A stretch of DNA of 64,000 bases from Verticiella sediminum. Its GTDB lineage: Bacteria > Pseudomonadota > Gammaproteobacteria > Burkholderiales > Burkholderiaceae_B. The DNA lies in contig NZ_VLTJ01000003.1 of NCBI RefSeq assembly GCF_007558815.1, positions 1 through 64,000 on the forward strand. The letters are read 5' to 3'. Positions 52,112-60,152 of this stretch are shown here, piece by piece. Below the pieces are notes generated by a model, which was given only the letters and a program-made list of their open reading frames with translations, made no database searches and had not been told where the DNA came from. Position 1 is the stretch's first letter. The number at the start of each line of letters is the position of its first letter. The position numbers and the translations under genes are program-made.

Positions 52112-52912
52112 ATGCCAAGCAAGGTTGCGGCGAGCCCCGCCGGCAGCGAAAAAAACAGCGAATTCCTCGACACCCTGGCCAACGGCCTGAGGCTGATGGA
52201 AGCCTTCGACGAACAGCGGCGCAGCATGACGATCCAGTCCGCCGCCGAGCTGCTGCGGATCACCCGCCCGGCTTCGCGCCGGATCCTGTTGACGCTGGCC
52301 GAGCTGGGCTACCTGCACCAGGACGAACGCCAGTTCGCGCTGGCGCCCAAGGCCATCGAACTGGGCTATCGCTATTTCCGCTCGCTCGGTCTGGCCGCAG
52401 CGGTTCGGCCCCACCTGCAGACGCTGTCGCGCGAGCTGGGCGCGGGCGCCGCTATCGGCATGCTGGCGGGCACCGACGTGCTGTTCGTCGAACGCGTGGA
52501 GGCCGATCGGCCGATCAAGCTGGACCTGCGCGCGGGCGATCGCCTGCCTGCCTACGCACACTCGCTGGGCAGGGCGCTCCTGGCCCTGCTGCCCGAGGAG
52601 CGCCTGGCGGCCCACCTGCCCACCGGCACCTTCAGCAAGCTGTCGCCGCACACCGTGACCGAGCGCAAGAAGCTGCTGAAGGAACTCGAACGTGTCCGCG
52701 AACGCGGCTGGAGCTTCGTCAACTCCGAACTGGTCGCCGGCCTTTTCGGCGTCGCCATTGCCCTGCCCAGCGCAGCGGGCCCGGCGGTCCTCGGTTTGAA
52801 CGTGACGTCGATCGGCGAACCCTGGAGCACGGCGCAGCTCGAGCAACGCATCGTGCCCCGACTGCGCGCCTGGGCCGAGCAAATGCGGCCGATCACCGAC
52901 ACCCTGGTCTGA
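52112..52912 (+). CDS. IclR-family transcriptional regulator (PcaR/PobR type)
   Basis: A 266-residue regulator with winged helix (MTIQSAAELLRITRPASRRILLTLAELGYL, about 36-66) and IclR effector domain (LRAGDRLPAYAHSLGRALLALL; GVAIALPSAAGPAVLGLNV). The PcaR/PcaU/PobR-like arrangement often activates aromatic or beta-ketoadipate genes. Its divergent partner is the TauD operon, through the GCGAAC repeat. Confidence 0.9.
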   Translation: MPSKVAASPAGSEKNSEFLDTLANGLRLMEAFDEQRRSMTIQSAAELLRITRPASRRILLTLAELGYLHQDERQFALAPKAIELGYRYFRSLGLAAAVRPHLQTLSRELGAGAAIGMLAGTDVLFVERVEADRPIKLDLRAGDRLPAYAHSLGRALLALLPEERLAAHLPTGTFSKLSPHTVTERKKLLKELERVRERGWSFVNSELVAGLFGVAIALPSAAGPAVLGLNVTSIGEPWSTAQLEQRIVPRLRAWAEQMRPITDTLV

Positions 52913-52960
52913 ACGCGGGCATTCATGAGACGAGCCGGCGCAATGATGAAAGTCTTTCGA

Positions 52961-52989
52961 TTCTCACGTTCGGGCCTGCTGCCTACAAT
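52961..52989 (+). promoter_or_regulatory. Putative sigma-70 promoter of the sulfurtransferase gene
   Basis: TTCTCA (52961-52966), a 17-base spacer and TACAAT (52984-52989), 85 bases before the start codon. The -10 is a good match and the -35 moderate. Confidence 0.4.
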
Positions 52990-53073
52990 GCGCGATGCCC
53001 GAGCGGCCGCCGGCGCCTTCCCGCGCAGCGGCTCGCGCCGCGCCGATGTCCCACAACACCAGGAGAAACGGAC

Positions 53074-53925
53074 ATGCAGCCTGACCCCGCGCCCCTCGTC
53101 AGCCCGCAGGAGCTGCAACATCTCGACGTTCGCGTGGTCGACTGCTCGCACGATTTGACCGATCCGCAGGCCGGCACGGCCGAGTTCCTGCGCGGGCACG
53201 TCCCGGGCGCTGTGCATGCGCACCTGGACCAGGACCTTTCCGGCACGCCCACCGGCCGCAACGGCCGGCATCCGCTGCCCTCGCCGCAGGCGTTCGCGGC
53301 GTGGCTGGGGCGCCAGGGCATCGGTCCCGATACGCAAGTCGTGGCCTACGACCGCGCCGGCGGCATGTACGCCGCCCGGCTATGGTGGCTGCTGCGCTGG
53401 GTCGGCCATGAACGCGCCCGCGTGCTCGACGGCGGCTGGCAAGCCTGGCTGCAAGCCGGCCTGCCGGTGCAGACCGAGGTGCAGGCCTGGCCAGCCGCCG
53501 CGCCGGCGGCGGCCCGGGCGGACGATGCGCGCTGCGTGGACGTGCAGCAGGTGCTGGCCAACCTTCAGACTCGTCAAGCGCTGGTGGTCGACGCACGGGG
53601 CGCAGGCCGCTTTGCCGGCATCGGCGAGACCATCGACCCGCGCGCGGGCCACATCCCGGGTGCAAAGAACCGGCCCTATACCGACAACCTCGACGCCAGC
53701 GGACGCTTCAAGCCGGCCGACGAACTCACCCGGGAATGGCGCGCCGTGCTGGGCGACACCCCCTCGCACGCCGTGATCGCGCAATGCGGCTCGGGCGTTA
53801 CCGCCTGCCACAACCTGCTGGCGATGGAGATCGCCGGGCTGCCGGGCGCGCGGCTGTACCCGGGTTCCTGGAGCGAATGGTGCAGCGACCCGCAGCGCCC
53901 CATCCGCACCGGCCCGCAACCGTAG
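53074..53925 (+). CDS. Thiosulfate/3-mercaptopyruvate sulfurtransferase (two-domain rhodanese)
   Basis: A 283-residue tandem rhodanese. The inactive N-domain (EFLRGHVPGAVHAHLDQDLSG) is followed by an active C-domain with the persulfide Cys238 in the loop CGSGVTAC, where CGSGVT is the 3-mercaptopyruvate sulfurtransferase version rather than the CRxGx[RT] rhodanese loop. Cytosolic (no signal peptide). It moves sulfur from 3-mercaptopyruvate to acceptors such as cyanide or thiols. AGGAGAAACGGAC gives the ribosome site. Confidence 0.9.
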   Translation: MQPDPAPLVSPQELQHLDVRVVDCSHDLTDPQAGTAEFLRGHVPGAVHAHLDQDLSGTPTGRNGRHPLPSPQAFAAWLGRQGIGPDTQVVAYDRAGGMYAARLWWLLRWVGHERARVLDGGWQAWLQAGLPVQTEVQAWPAAAPAAARADDARCVDVQQVLANLQTRQALVVDARGAGRFAGIGETIDPRAGHIPGAKNRPYTDNLDASGRFKPADELTREWRAVLGDTPSHAVIAQCGSGVTACHNLLAMEIAGLPGARLYPGSWSEWCSDPQRPIRTGPQP

Positions 53926-53940
53926 GCGCGGGGCGGCGCA

Positions 53941-53955
53941 GCGGCTCGGAGCCGC
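53941..53955. terminator. Hairpin between convergent sulfurtransferase and LysR genes
   Basis: GCGGC-TCGGA-GCCGC stem-loop in the 36-base convergent gap, GC-rich and without a T-run. Confidence 0.35.
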
Positions 53956-53961
53956 CAACGC

Positions 53962-54855
53962 CTAGGCCGCGTCCGCCTGTCCGAACCAGTGCAGGGTGAA
54001 CTCGGCCAGGTTCTGCGCCGCCGGCGATATCGAGCGGCTGGCCGGCTGGTACAGCATCACCCTGCGCTTGACCCGGGGCGTCACCAGGGGCACGAGCTTG
54101 ACGTCGTACATGGCGAGAAAGGGCCGCACATAGGCTGTCGAGAGCACGACTCCCTTGCCGGCGGCTGCCAGGGCGATCGATGTCGTGAAATGTCCCACGG
54201 CCAGGCACGGCTCGATGCGGATCGCATAGTCGATGTCGATCATCGTGCGCAGCGCAGCGCCCGGGCCGCTCATGATGAAGGGTTCGTCCTTCAGCTCCGA
54301 CCAGCGCACCTGCCTGCGCGAGGCCAGCGGATGGCTGCTGGCGCACACCAGCATCAGGTCGTCCTCGAACGCACATTGGCTTTCGACCTCCTGGAGCAGG
54401 GGACGATCCGGCCCCAGCGCCAGGTCCACCTCGCCGCGCGCCACCAGTTCGACCAGCACGTCCGCCGAGGTATCGACCGGGATCAACTGCGTATCGGGCT
54501 GGTGTTCCCCCCAGGCCTGGAGCAGGTCCAGGAACTTGGTCGCCGCCAGCAGCGGCGTCATGCCGATTTTCACCGTTCCCGCCCGGCCTGCGCGCAGATC
54601 ATTGGCACATAGCTCGGCATTGCCCAACTCGGTGAGAACCCGCTCGGCATGCGGCAGGAACATCTCGCCGGCCTTGGACAGACGCACGATGCGCGTGGTG
54701 CGCTCGAACAGGCGTACGCCGACCGAACTCTCGAGATCCCGGACCAGGTGGCTGAGCGCGCCCTGCGTCAGCGACATGGAGTCCGCCGCCCCCACGAAAC
54801 TGCCGATGCGCGCAACACGGGAAAAGGCTTGCAACTGGCGGAATGTGACATTCAT
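53962..54855 (-). CDS. LysR-family transcriptional regulator
   Basis: A 297-residue LTTR starting MNVTFRQLQAFSRVARIGSFVGAADSMSLTQGALSHLVRDLESSVG, with the helix-turn-helix at residues 16-45 and a complete effector domain (VKIGMTPLLAATKFLDLL; VDLALGPDRPLL). Resembles CysB/CynR-like members of the group. Divergent from the Bug / ADP-forming acyl-CoA synthetase / enoyl-CoA hydratase operon, its likely target. Confidence 0.9.
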   Translation of the reverse strand: MNVTFRQLQAFSRVARIGSFVGAADSMSLTQGALSHLVRDLESSVGVRLFERTTRIVRLSKAGEMFLPHAERVLTELGNAELCANDLRAGRAGTVKIGMTPLLAATKFLDLLQAWGEHQPDTQLIPVDTSADVLVELVARGEVDLALGPDRPLLQEVESQCAFEDDLMLVCASSHPLASRRQVRWSELKDEPFIMSGPGAALRTMIDIDYAIRIEPCLAVGHFTTSIALAAAGKGVVLSTAYVRPFLAMYDVKLVPLVTPRVKRRVMLYQPASRSISPAAQNLAEFTLHWFGQADAA

Positions 54856-54880
54856 GAGAAAAACCGGCGATCCATTGAAA

Positions 54881-54894
54881 GATATTCGATTATC
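54881..54894. promoter_or_regulatory. LysR operator candidate
   Basis: GATA-TTCGAT-TATC, an inverted repeat in the AT-rich part of the divergent region, directly before the -35 position of the predicted plus-strand promoter, where an activating LTTR would bind. Confidence 0.4.
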
Positions 54895-54918
54895 GTCATC
54901 ATAGGGTCTCTCTACAAT
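54890..54918 (+). promoter_or_regulatory. Putative promoter of the Bug/acyl-CoA synthetase operon
   Basis: TTATCG (54890-54895), a 17-base spacer and TACAAT (54913-54918). A weak -35 next to a LysR site is typical of activator-dependent promoters. The resulting 5' leader to 55133 would be about 210 bases, in which no riboswitch-like structure was recognised. Confidence 0.4.
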
Positions 54919-55132
54919 GGCTAGGCTCCGAGCATTCCCGGAAATGTTGGCTCATGCCATCGTCCGGGAATGCGGGTGCGGGCTTGGCGCCGGGCTGCGG
55001 CGCGCGCAGGCGAACCCGTGCCCGGCGAACCCGCCCCGCGCTTGCCGCTGCGCGGTGGCACCGTCCCATGGGAGGGCTCTTCGTCTCGCAGCAGGCAGTC
55101 AGCGGCCAAGAAAAAAAGAGGAGACGACACTC

Positions 55133-56113
55133 ATGGCCTCAGCGCAACGCCGCAGGCTGATCCTGTCCCTGGCCGCCATCGCGGCCGGGCTGCACACAGG
55201 GCTGCACGCAAGCACCTCCGGCAACTGGCCGGCCCACACCATCCGGCTGGTCGTACCCTTCCCGCCCGGCGGCTCATCGGACATCCTGGGCCGTCTGGTG
55301 GCAGCCCAGCTCAAGTCGGAGCTGGGCGCCGACGTCTTCGTCGAGAACCGCCCGGGCGCCACCACGCAGATCGGCACCGAGGCGATCGCCAACGCGCCGG
55401 CCGACGGCTACAACCTCCTGCTCGCCTCGGCCTCGGTCTTCACCGTGCTGCCGCAGATCCGCAAGCTGAACTTCACCATCGACGACTTCGACGTCATCGG
55501 CGGCGTGGCCAGCTACATCGCCGTCATGGCGGTGCGCAAGGACCTGCCCATCGAAAACCTGCGCGACTTCATCGCCTACGCCAGGCAGCGCCCGGGCGAG
55601 CTCACCTTCGGCTCGGCGGGCGACGCGTCCGCCGGCCACGTGTACGGCGCCACCCTGGCGCGCGACACCGGCATCGAGCTGCGCCACGTGCCGTATCGCG
55701 GCTCGGTGGCGGCGGTCAACGCCCTGGTCGCGGGCGAAATCGATTTCATCATCGACGGCGCCGTGATCAACATGGTGCAGGCCGACCGGGTGCGGCCGCT
55801 GGCCACGTTCTACGAGAAGCGCCATCCCGACCTGCCCGCGGTGCCCACTCTGAAGGAAGCCGGCGTCGATCTCACCACTTCGCGCGGCGCGGGCTGGAGC
55901 CTGCTCGCGCCCAAGGGCACGCCGCCCGAGATCGTGGCGCGCCTGTCCACGGCGCTGCAGCGCGTCCTGGAGCAGGAATCCGTGCAACAGGCGCTGGTGC
56001 GGGCCAACTCGATCGCCTCCTGGCAGGCGCCCGAGGATTTCCGGCGCAACCTGCTCGCCGACCAGAAAATGTACGCAGAACTCCTGCCAACCCTTGGCAT
56101 CAGCCAAAGCTGA
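55133..56113 (+). CDS. Bug-family (TctC-type) binding protein
   Basis: A 326-residue periplasmic protein. The signal (QRRRLILSLAAIAAGLHTGLHA) has a basic start that could suit Tat or Sec. LVVPFPPGGSSDILGRLVAAQL and VENRPGATTQIGTEA follow. AAGAGGAGACGACACTC precedes the ATG. First gene of an operon with an ADP-forming acyl-CoA synthetase, 14 bases upstream of it. Confidence 0.92.
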   Translation: MASAQRRRLILSLAAIAAGLHTGLHASTSGNWPAHTIRLVVPFPPGGSSDILGRLVAAQLKSELGADVFVENRPGATTQIGTEAIANAPADGYNLLLASASVFTVLPQIRKLNFTIDDFDVIGGVASYIAVMAVRKDLPIENLRDFIAYARQRPGELTFGSAGDASAGHVYGATLARDTGIELRHVPYRGSVAAVNALVAGEIDFIIDGAVINMVQADRVRPLATFYEKRHPDLPAVPTLKEAGVDLTTSRGAGWSLLAPKGTPPEIVARLSTALQRVLEQESVQQALVRANSIASWQAPEDFRRNLLADQKMYAELLPTLGISQS

Positions 56114-56127
56114 GACAGAGACCCTCA

Positions 56128-58257
56128 ATGGATAGCTCATCGAGCGTTGCCGCAGGCACGCCCGCCCCCCTGCTCACCGTGCGCGAGATCCTGCATCCGC
56201 GCAGCGTCGCCATCGTCGGCGCCTCCGCCGACGAACAGAAGTGGGGCGGCCGCCTGCTGCGCTACATGCTGCGCCACCGCATGGACGGCCCGCTGTACCC
56301 CATCAATGCCCGCGCCACGGAACTGCTCGGGCTGCCCGCCTACGCCAGCCTGCGCGACTGCCCGGGCCCGGTCGACCTGGCCATCCTGCTGGTGCCGCGC
56401 CATCACGTCGAGCAGGCGATCGACGACTGCGTGGCCAAGGGGGTGGGCTGCGCGCTGTGCATCACCGCCGGCTTCGCCGAGACCGGGCAGCAGGGCCGCG
56501 AGGACGAGGCCCGCCTGGTGGCCCTCGCGCGCGCGGGCGGCGTGCGCCTGATCGGCCCGAACTGCATGGGCCTCATGAACGCGCACCACAACCTGTGCGC
56601 CACCACCGGCGTGGTCTCGGGCATGGTGGAACGCCTGCCGGCCGGCGGCATCGGCCTGGCCAGCCAGAGCGGCGCCCTGATGGGCGCCATGATCTCGCGC
56701 GGCGTGGACGTGGGCGCGGGCTTCTCGTCCACGATTTCCGTGGGCAACCAGGCCGATCTCGACCTGAACGACTTCTTCGAGTACCTCGTCGACGATCCGC
56801 GCACCGACGTCGTCTGCCTGTACATGGAAGCCGTCAAGGACGCCGCGCGCTTCACTGCCCTGCTGGCGCGCGCCGAAGCCGCCGGCAAGCCGGTCTGCAT
56901 CGCCAAGGCCGGACGCAGCGAGGCCGGCGCGCGCGCGGCGGCCTCGCACACGGCCAGCCTGGCGGGCGCCTGGCCCGCTTTCGAAGCGGTGTGCCGACAG
57001 TACGGGGCGTACCTCTTCGAATCCATCTACGACCTGCTGCAGGGCGCCCAGTTGCTGCAGCGCGGCAAGCGTGCGGCCGCCAACGGCGTGGCGCTGTTCT
57101 CCGGCTCGGGCGGCGGCGGCGCGCTGCTGGCCGACGCCCTCAAGGACCACGGCCTGGAACTGGCCCGGTTGAGCCCGGAAACCGAAGCCGCCGTCGCCAA
57201 CGTGCTGCCGGCCACCCACCGGCAGCTACCCTTCGACTTCGGCATGCTCAATCACACGGCGCCCGCCGATCCGGCCGTCGCCGGCGGCGCCGTCGGCATC
57301 GCGCTGGACCGCGCCATGGCCGATCCGGCGGTCGGCGTGGGCATCCTGATGCTCACCACCCAACCGGCGCAGGAGCGCGTGGTCGAGGCGGCGATCTCGG
57401 CCGCCGACCGCACCGACAAGCCGTTGCTGTTCGTGCAGGGCGCCGGCAACTACGGCGACGTCGCCCGGCGGATGCTGCGCGCAGCGGGCCACGGCTACTT
57501 CGACAGCCCGCACGATGCGCTCAAGGTGGCCGCTGCGCTGAGCCAGCGCGAAGCCAGTCCGCCCGTGGTGGCGGCGCCCGCGCCGGCGTTGCCCGCGGAC
57601 CTGCCCTCGGGCTACCTGACCGAGCCCGCGGCGCGCCGGGTGCTGGAAGCCGCCGGCATCCCGACCACGCGCTGGCGCTTTGCCGCCGACGCGGCCCAGG
57701 CCGAGCGCGCTGCCCGCGAGATCGGCGGCTCTGTCGCCGTCAAGGCCGTGAGTCCCCAGGTCATCCACAAGAGCGACATGGGCGGCGTGCGCCTGAACGT
57801 GCAGGGCGACGAGGCCGTGCGCCAGGCCTGCGCCGACATCGCAGCGTCGTGCCGTGCCGCGGGCGTGGACGCCTTGGACGGCTACCTGGTCACCGAAATG
57901 TGGGCTGCGGATGCCGAACTGATCCTGGGCATCCAGCGCGACCCGGATTTCGGCCCCATGGTGATGGTGGGCGCGGGCGGGGTGCTGGTCGAACTCATGA
58001 AGGACGTGCAGCTCGCGCCCGCGCCGCTGTCGCATACCACCGCACGCGCCATGCTCGGACGGCTGCGCAGCCTGCCGCTGCTGACCGGCTTTCGCGGCCG
58101 CCCGCCTGCCGACCTGGACCGGATCGCCGACGCCATCGTGCGCCTGGGCGCGCTGGCCGCCGGCGCCGACGGCCGTGTGCTCGAACTCGACATCAACCCG
58201 CTCTTCGTGGCGGGCGAGCACATCGTGGCCGCCGATGCCCGCGTGGTGCTGAGCTGA
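56128..58257 (+). CDS. ADP-forming acyl-CoA synthetase (acetate-CoA ligase family), single-chain
   Basis: A 709-residue fused enzyme: CoA-binding Rossmann domain (VREILHPRSVAIVGASADEQKWGG, about 17-40), two succinyl-CoA-synthetase-like domains with the phospho-histidine in AASHTASLAG (about 272), and an ATP-grasp domain from about residue 490 (YLTEPAARRVLEAAGIPTTRW; VAVKAVSPQVIHKSDMGGV). It converts an acid, CoA and ATP to acyl-CoA, ADP and phosphate, or pimeloyl- or feruloyl-type acyl-CoA in related enzymes. Between Bug and enoyl-CoA hydratase genes, it likely activates the imported acid; feruloyl-CoA synthetases of this fold occur with crotonases. Confidence 0.88.
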   Translation: MDSSSSVAAGTPAPLLTVREILHPRSVAIVGASADEQKWGGRLLRYMLRHRMDGPLYPINARATELLGLPAYASLRDCPGPVDLAILLVPRHHVEQAIDDCVAKGVGCALCITAGFAETGQQGREDEARLVALARAGGVRLIGPNCMGLMNAHHNLCATTGVVSGMVERLPAGGIGLASQSGALMGAMISRGVDVGAGFSSTISVGNQADLDLNDFFEYLVDDPRTDVVCLYMEAVKDAARFTALLARAEAAGKPVCIAKAGRSEAGARAAASHTASLAGAWPAFEAVCRQYGAYLFESIYDLLQGAQLLQRGKRAAANGVALFSGSGGGGALLADALKDHGLELARLSPETEAAVANVLPATHRQLPFDFGMLNHTAPADPAVAGGAVGIALDRAMADPAVGVGILMLTTQPAQERVVEAAISAADRTDKPLLFVQGAGNYGDVARRMLRAAGHGYFDSPHDALKVAAALSQREASPPVVAAPAPALPADLPSGYLTEPAARRVLEAAGIPTTRWRFAADAAQAERAAREIGGSVAVKAVSPQVIHKSDMGGVRLNVQGDEAVRQACADIAASCRAAGVDALDGYLVTEMWAADAELILGIQRDPDFGPMVMVGAGGVLVELMKDVQLAPAPLSHTTARAMLGRLRSLPLLTGFRGRPPADLDRIADAIVRLGALAAGADGRVLELDINPLFVAGEHIVAADARVVLS

Positions 58258-58260
58258 ACC

Positions 58261-58276
58261 CGCCCGGCGCCGGGCG
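58261..58276 (+). terminator. Palindrome after the acyl-CoA synthetase gene
   Basis: A perfect 16-bp palindrome, CGCCCGGCGCCGGGCG, three bases past the stop codon in the 137-base gap before the enoyl-CoA hydratase. It may attenuate or process the message; no T-run. Confidence 0.35.
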
Positions 58277-58394
58277 CCCGCTCTGCAGGACACCGGCGTC
58301 GGGCGGCGCTGATCCGTACCGACAAGCCCTGCCGGACGCAGGCTGCCGGCAGGGCACCTGGCCGTGCCTTTTCAAAAAAAACCAAGGAGACTCG

Positions 58395-59132
58395 ATGTCC
58401 GCCATCCTCTACGAATCAAGCGACGGGATCGCCCGCATCACCATCAACCGCCCCGATGTGCGCAACGCCGTCAACAACGAGGTCGTCACCCAGATGCACG
58501 AAGCCTGGCAGCGCTTCGCCGACGGGGACGACCGTGTCGCCGTGCTGGGCGCGGCGGGCGACGCCGCCTTCAGCGCCGGCGCCGACCTGAAGGACAAACC
58601 GCGCGACATCTGGCTGGCCATGCCCAACCTGTCGGTGCGCTGCGACAAGCCCATCATCTGCGCGGTGAACGGCGTCGCCGTGGGCGCGGCCGCCACCATG
58701 GTCATGCTGGCCGACATGGCGGTCACCGAGGAGCATGCGCAGTTCATCTACCCCGAGGCCAAGCTGGGCGCCTTCGCGGGCATCATGGCCGGCTTTCCGC
58801 CGCGCATGCAGTACAAGGCCGGGCTGGAATGGCTCATGACGGGCGACCCCATGAGCGCGCAGCGCGCCTACGAGATCGGGCTGGTCAACCGCGTCGTGCC
58901 CAAGGGGCAGGCCATGGCCGCGGCGCTGGAGCTGGCCGGCAAGATCGCCGCCAACGCCCCCCTGGTCGTGCAGGCGATGAAGGCCATCGCCCGCGACACC
59001 CTGCCCAGCTCGCCCACCGAGCGCTACTACCCGCAGCGCCGCCTGCTCGACGGCATCGCCAACAGCAACGACGTCAAGGAAGGCGTCGCTTCGTTCCTGG
59101 AAAAGCGCAAGCCCCGTTTCACCGGAACCTGA
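58395..59132 (+). CDS. Enoyl-CoA hydratase/isomerase (crotonase) family protein
   Basis: A 245-residue crotonase with oxyanion patterns AFSAGADLKDKP and VNGVAVGAAATMVMLAD. The glutamate in YPEAKLGAF aligns with one of the two classical catalytic Glu; the other position is Ala. It therefore may not be a standard hydratase. AAGGAGACTCG precedes the ATG. It sits between the acyl-CoA synthetase and a Bug gene. Confidence 0.88.
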   Translation: MSAILYESSDGIARITINRPDVRNAVNNEVVTQMHEAWQRFADGDDRVAVLGAAGDAAFSAGADLKDKPRDIWLAMPNLSVRCDKPIICAVNGVAVGAAATMVMLADMAVTEEHAQFIYPEAKLGAFAGIMAGFPPRMQYKAGLEWLMTGDPMSAQRAYEIGLVNRVVPKGQAMAAALELAGKIAANAPLVVQAMKAIARDTLPSSPTERYYPQRRLLDGIANSNDVKEGVASFLEKRKPRFTGT

Positions 59133-59151
59133 ATCTCGCCAGGAGACTCGC

Positions 59152-60117
59152 ATGCCGATCAGCAGACGCCACTTCACGGCCGCGCTCGCGCTCACCCCCG
59201 CCCTGGGCCTGCCCGCCTGGGGCCAGCAGGGCAACTGGCCCAACAAACCACTGCGCGTGATCTGCCCATACCCGCCCGGCGGCTCGGCGGACATCATCAC
59301 GCGCTTCGTTTCGGACCGCATCTCCAAGGAACTCGGCCAGCCGGTGATCGTCGAGAACCGGCCCGGCGCGGGCGCGACGCTGGGCACGGAGTTCGCCGTC
59401 CGCATGGAGCCGGACGGCTACAACTTCTTCATCACCCCCACGGCCACCGTCACGGTGGCGCCGTGGCTGCGCCCGGTGAAGTATGCGCCCGACAGCTTCG
59501 CCGCCATCGCCAAGCTCAGTTCTTCCTATGGGCTGATCTCGGCGCGCAAGGATGCGCCCTTCTCGGACTACCGCGAGTTCGTCGCCGCGGCCAAGGCCAA
59601 CCCCGGCAAGTACACCTTCGCCTCCAACGGCGTGGGCTCGATCGTGCACCTGACGGCGGTGCGCCTGCACAGCATGGCCGGCATCGACGTGGTGCACGTC
59701 CCCTACAAGGGGGCCATCGAGTCCATGAACGACATGCTGGGCGGGCGCATCGATCTCATGTACGACCCCGTCACCCTGCCGCGGGTGCAGGAGGGTGCGT
59801 TGAAGGCGCTCGCCACCAGCGGCCTGCAGCGCAACCCCGCGCTGCCCGAGCTGCCCACCCTGCAGGAACAGGGCTTCGAACTCAATACCGCGAGCTGGTT
59901 CGGGCTGTTCGCCCCCAAGGGCACGCCGGCCGACATCGTCGAGCGCATGGCCCAGGCGGCCGAGCAGTCGCTGTCCGGGCCCGAGGTGCGCGCGCAACTG
60001 GAACTCTCGTCCATGTACCCCGACTTCGAAGGGCCCGCCGCCTTCGGCAAGCGCGTGCAAGCGGACGCCGCCACGATGCGCGACATCATCAAGAAGGAGA
60101 ACATCAAGGTCGAGTAA
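59152..60117 (+). CDS. Bug-family (TctC-type) binding protein
   Basis: A 321-residue periplasmic protein with a twin-arginine-like start (ISRRHFTAALALTPALG), VICPYPPGGSADIITRFV and VIVENRPGAGATLGTEF. Nineteen bases after the hydratase, it is the second Bug gene of the operon and differs clearly from the first, so the operon may handle two related ligands. Confidence 0.92.
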   Translation: MPISRRHFTAALALTPALGLPAWGQQGNWPNKPLRVICPYPPGGSADIITRFVSDRISKELGQPVIVENRPGAGATLGTEFAVRMEPDGYNFFITPTATVTVAPWLRPVKYAPDSFAAIAKLSSSYGLISARKDAPFSDYREFVAAAKANPGKYTFASNGVGSIVHLTAVRLHSMAGIDVVHVPYKGAIESMNDMLGGRIDLMYDPVTLPRVQEGALKALATSGLQRNPALPELPTLQEQGFELNTASWFGLFAPKGTPADIVERMAQAAEQSLSGPEVRAQLELSSMYPDFEGPAAFGKRVQADAATMRDIIKKENIKVE

Positions 60118-60152
60118 GCGCGGGCACGCGGCGGGCGCAAAGCCCCTGCCCC

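Noticed and set aside
49191-52912. Taurine utilisation (tau) operon because of the TauD-family gene
   Set aside because: No tauABC transporter is present and the partners are a MetX-like hydrolase and a Bug receptor; TauD-family membership alone does not set the substrate.
54919-55132. Riboswitch in the long 5' leader of the Bug gene at 55133
   Set aside because: The roughly 210-base leader has GC-rich pairing potential but no recognisable conserved riboswitch core.
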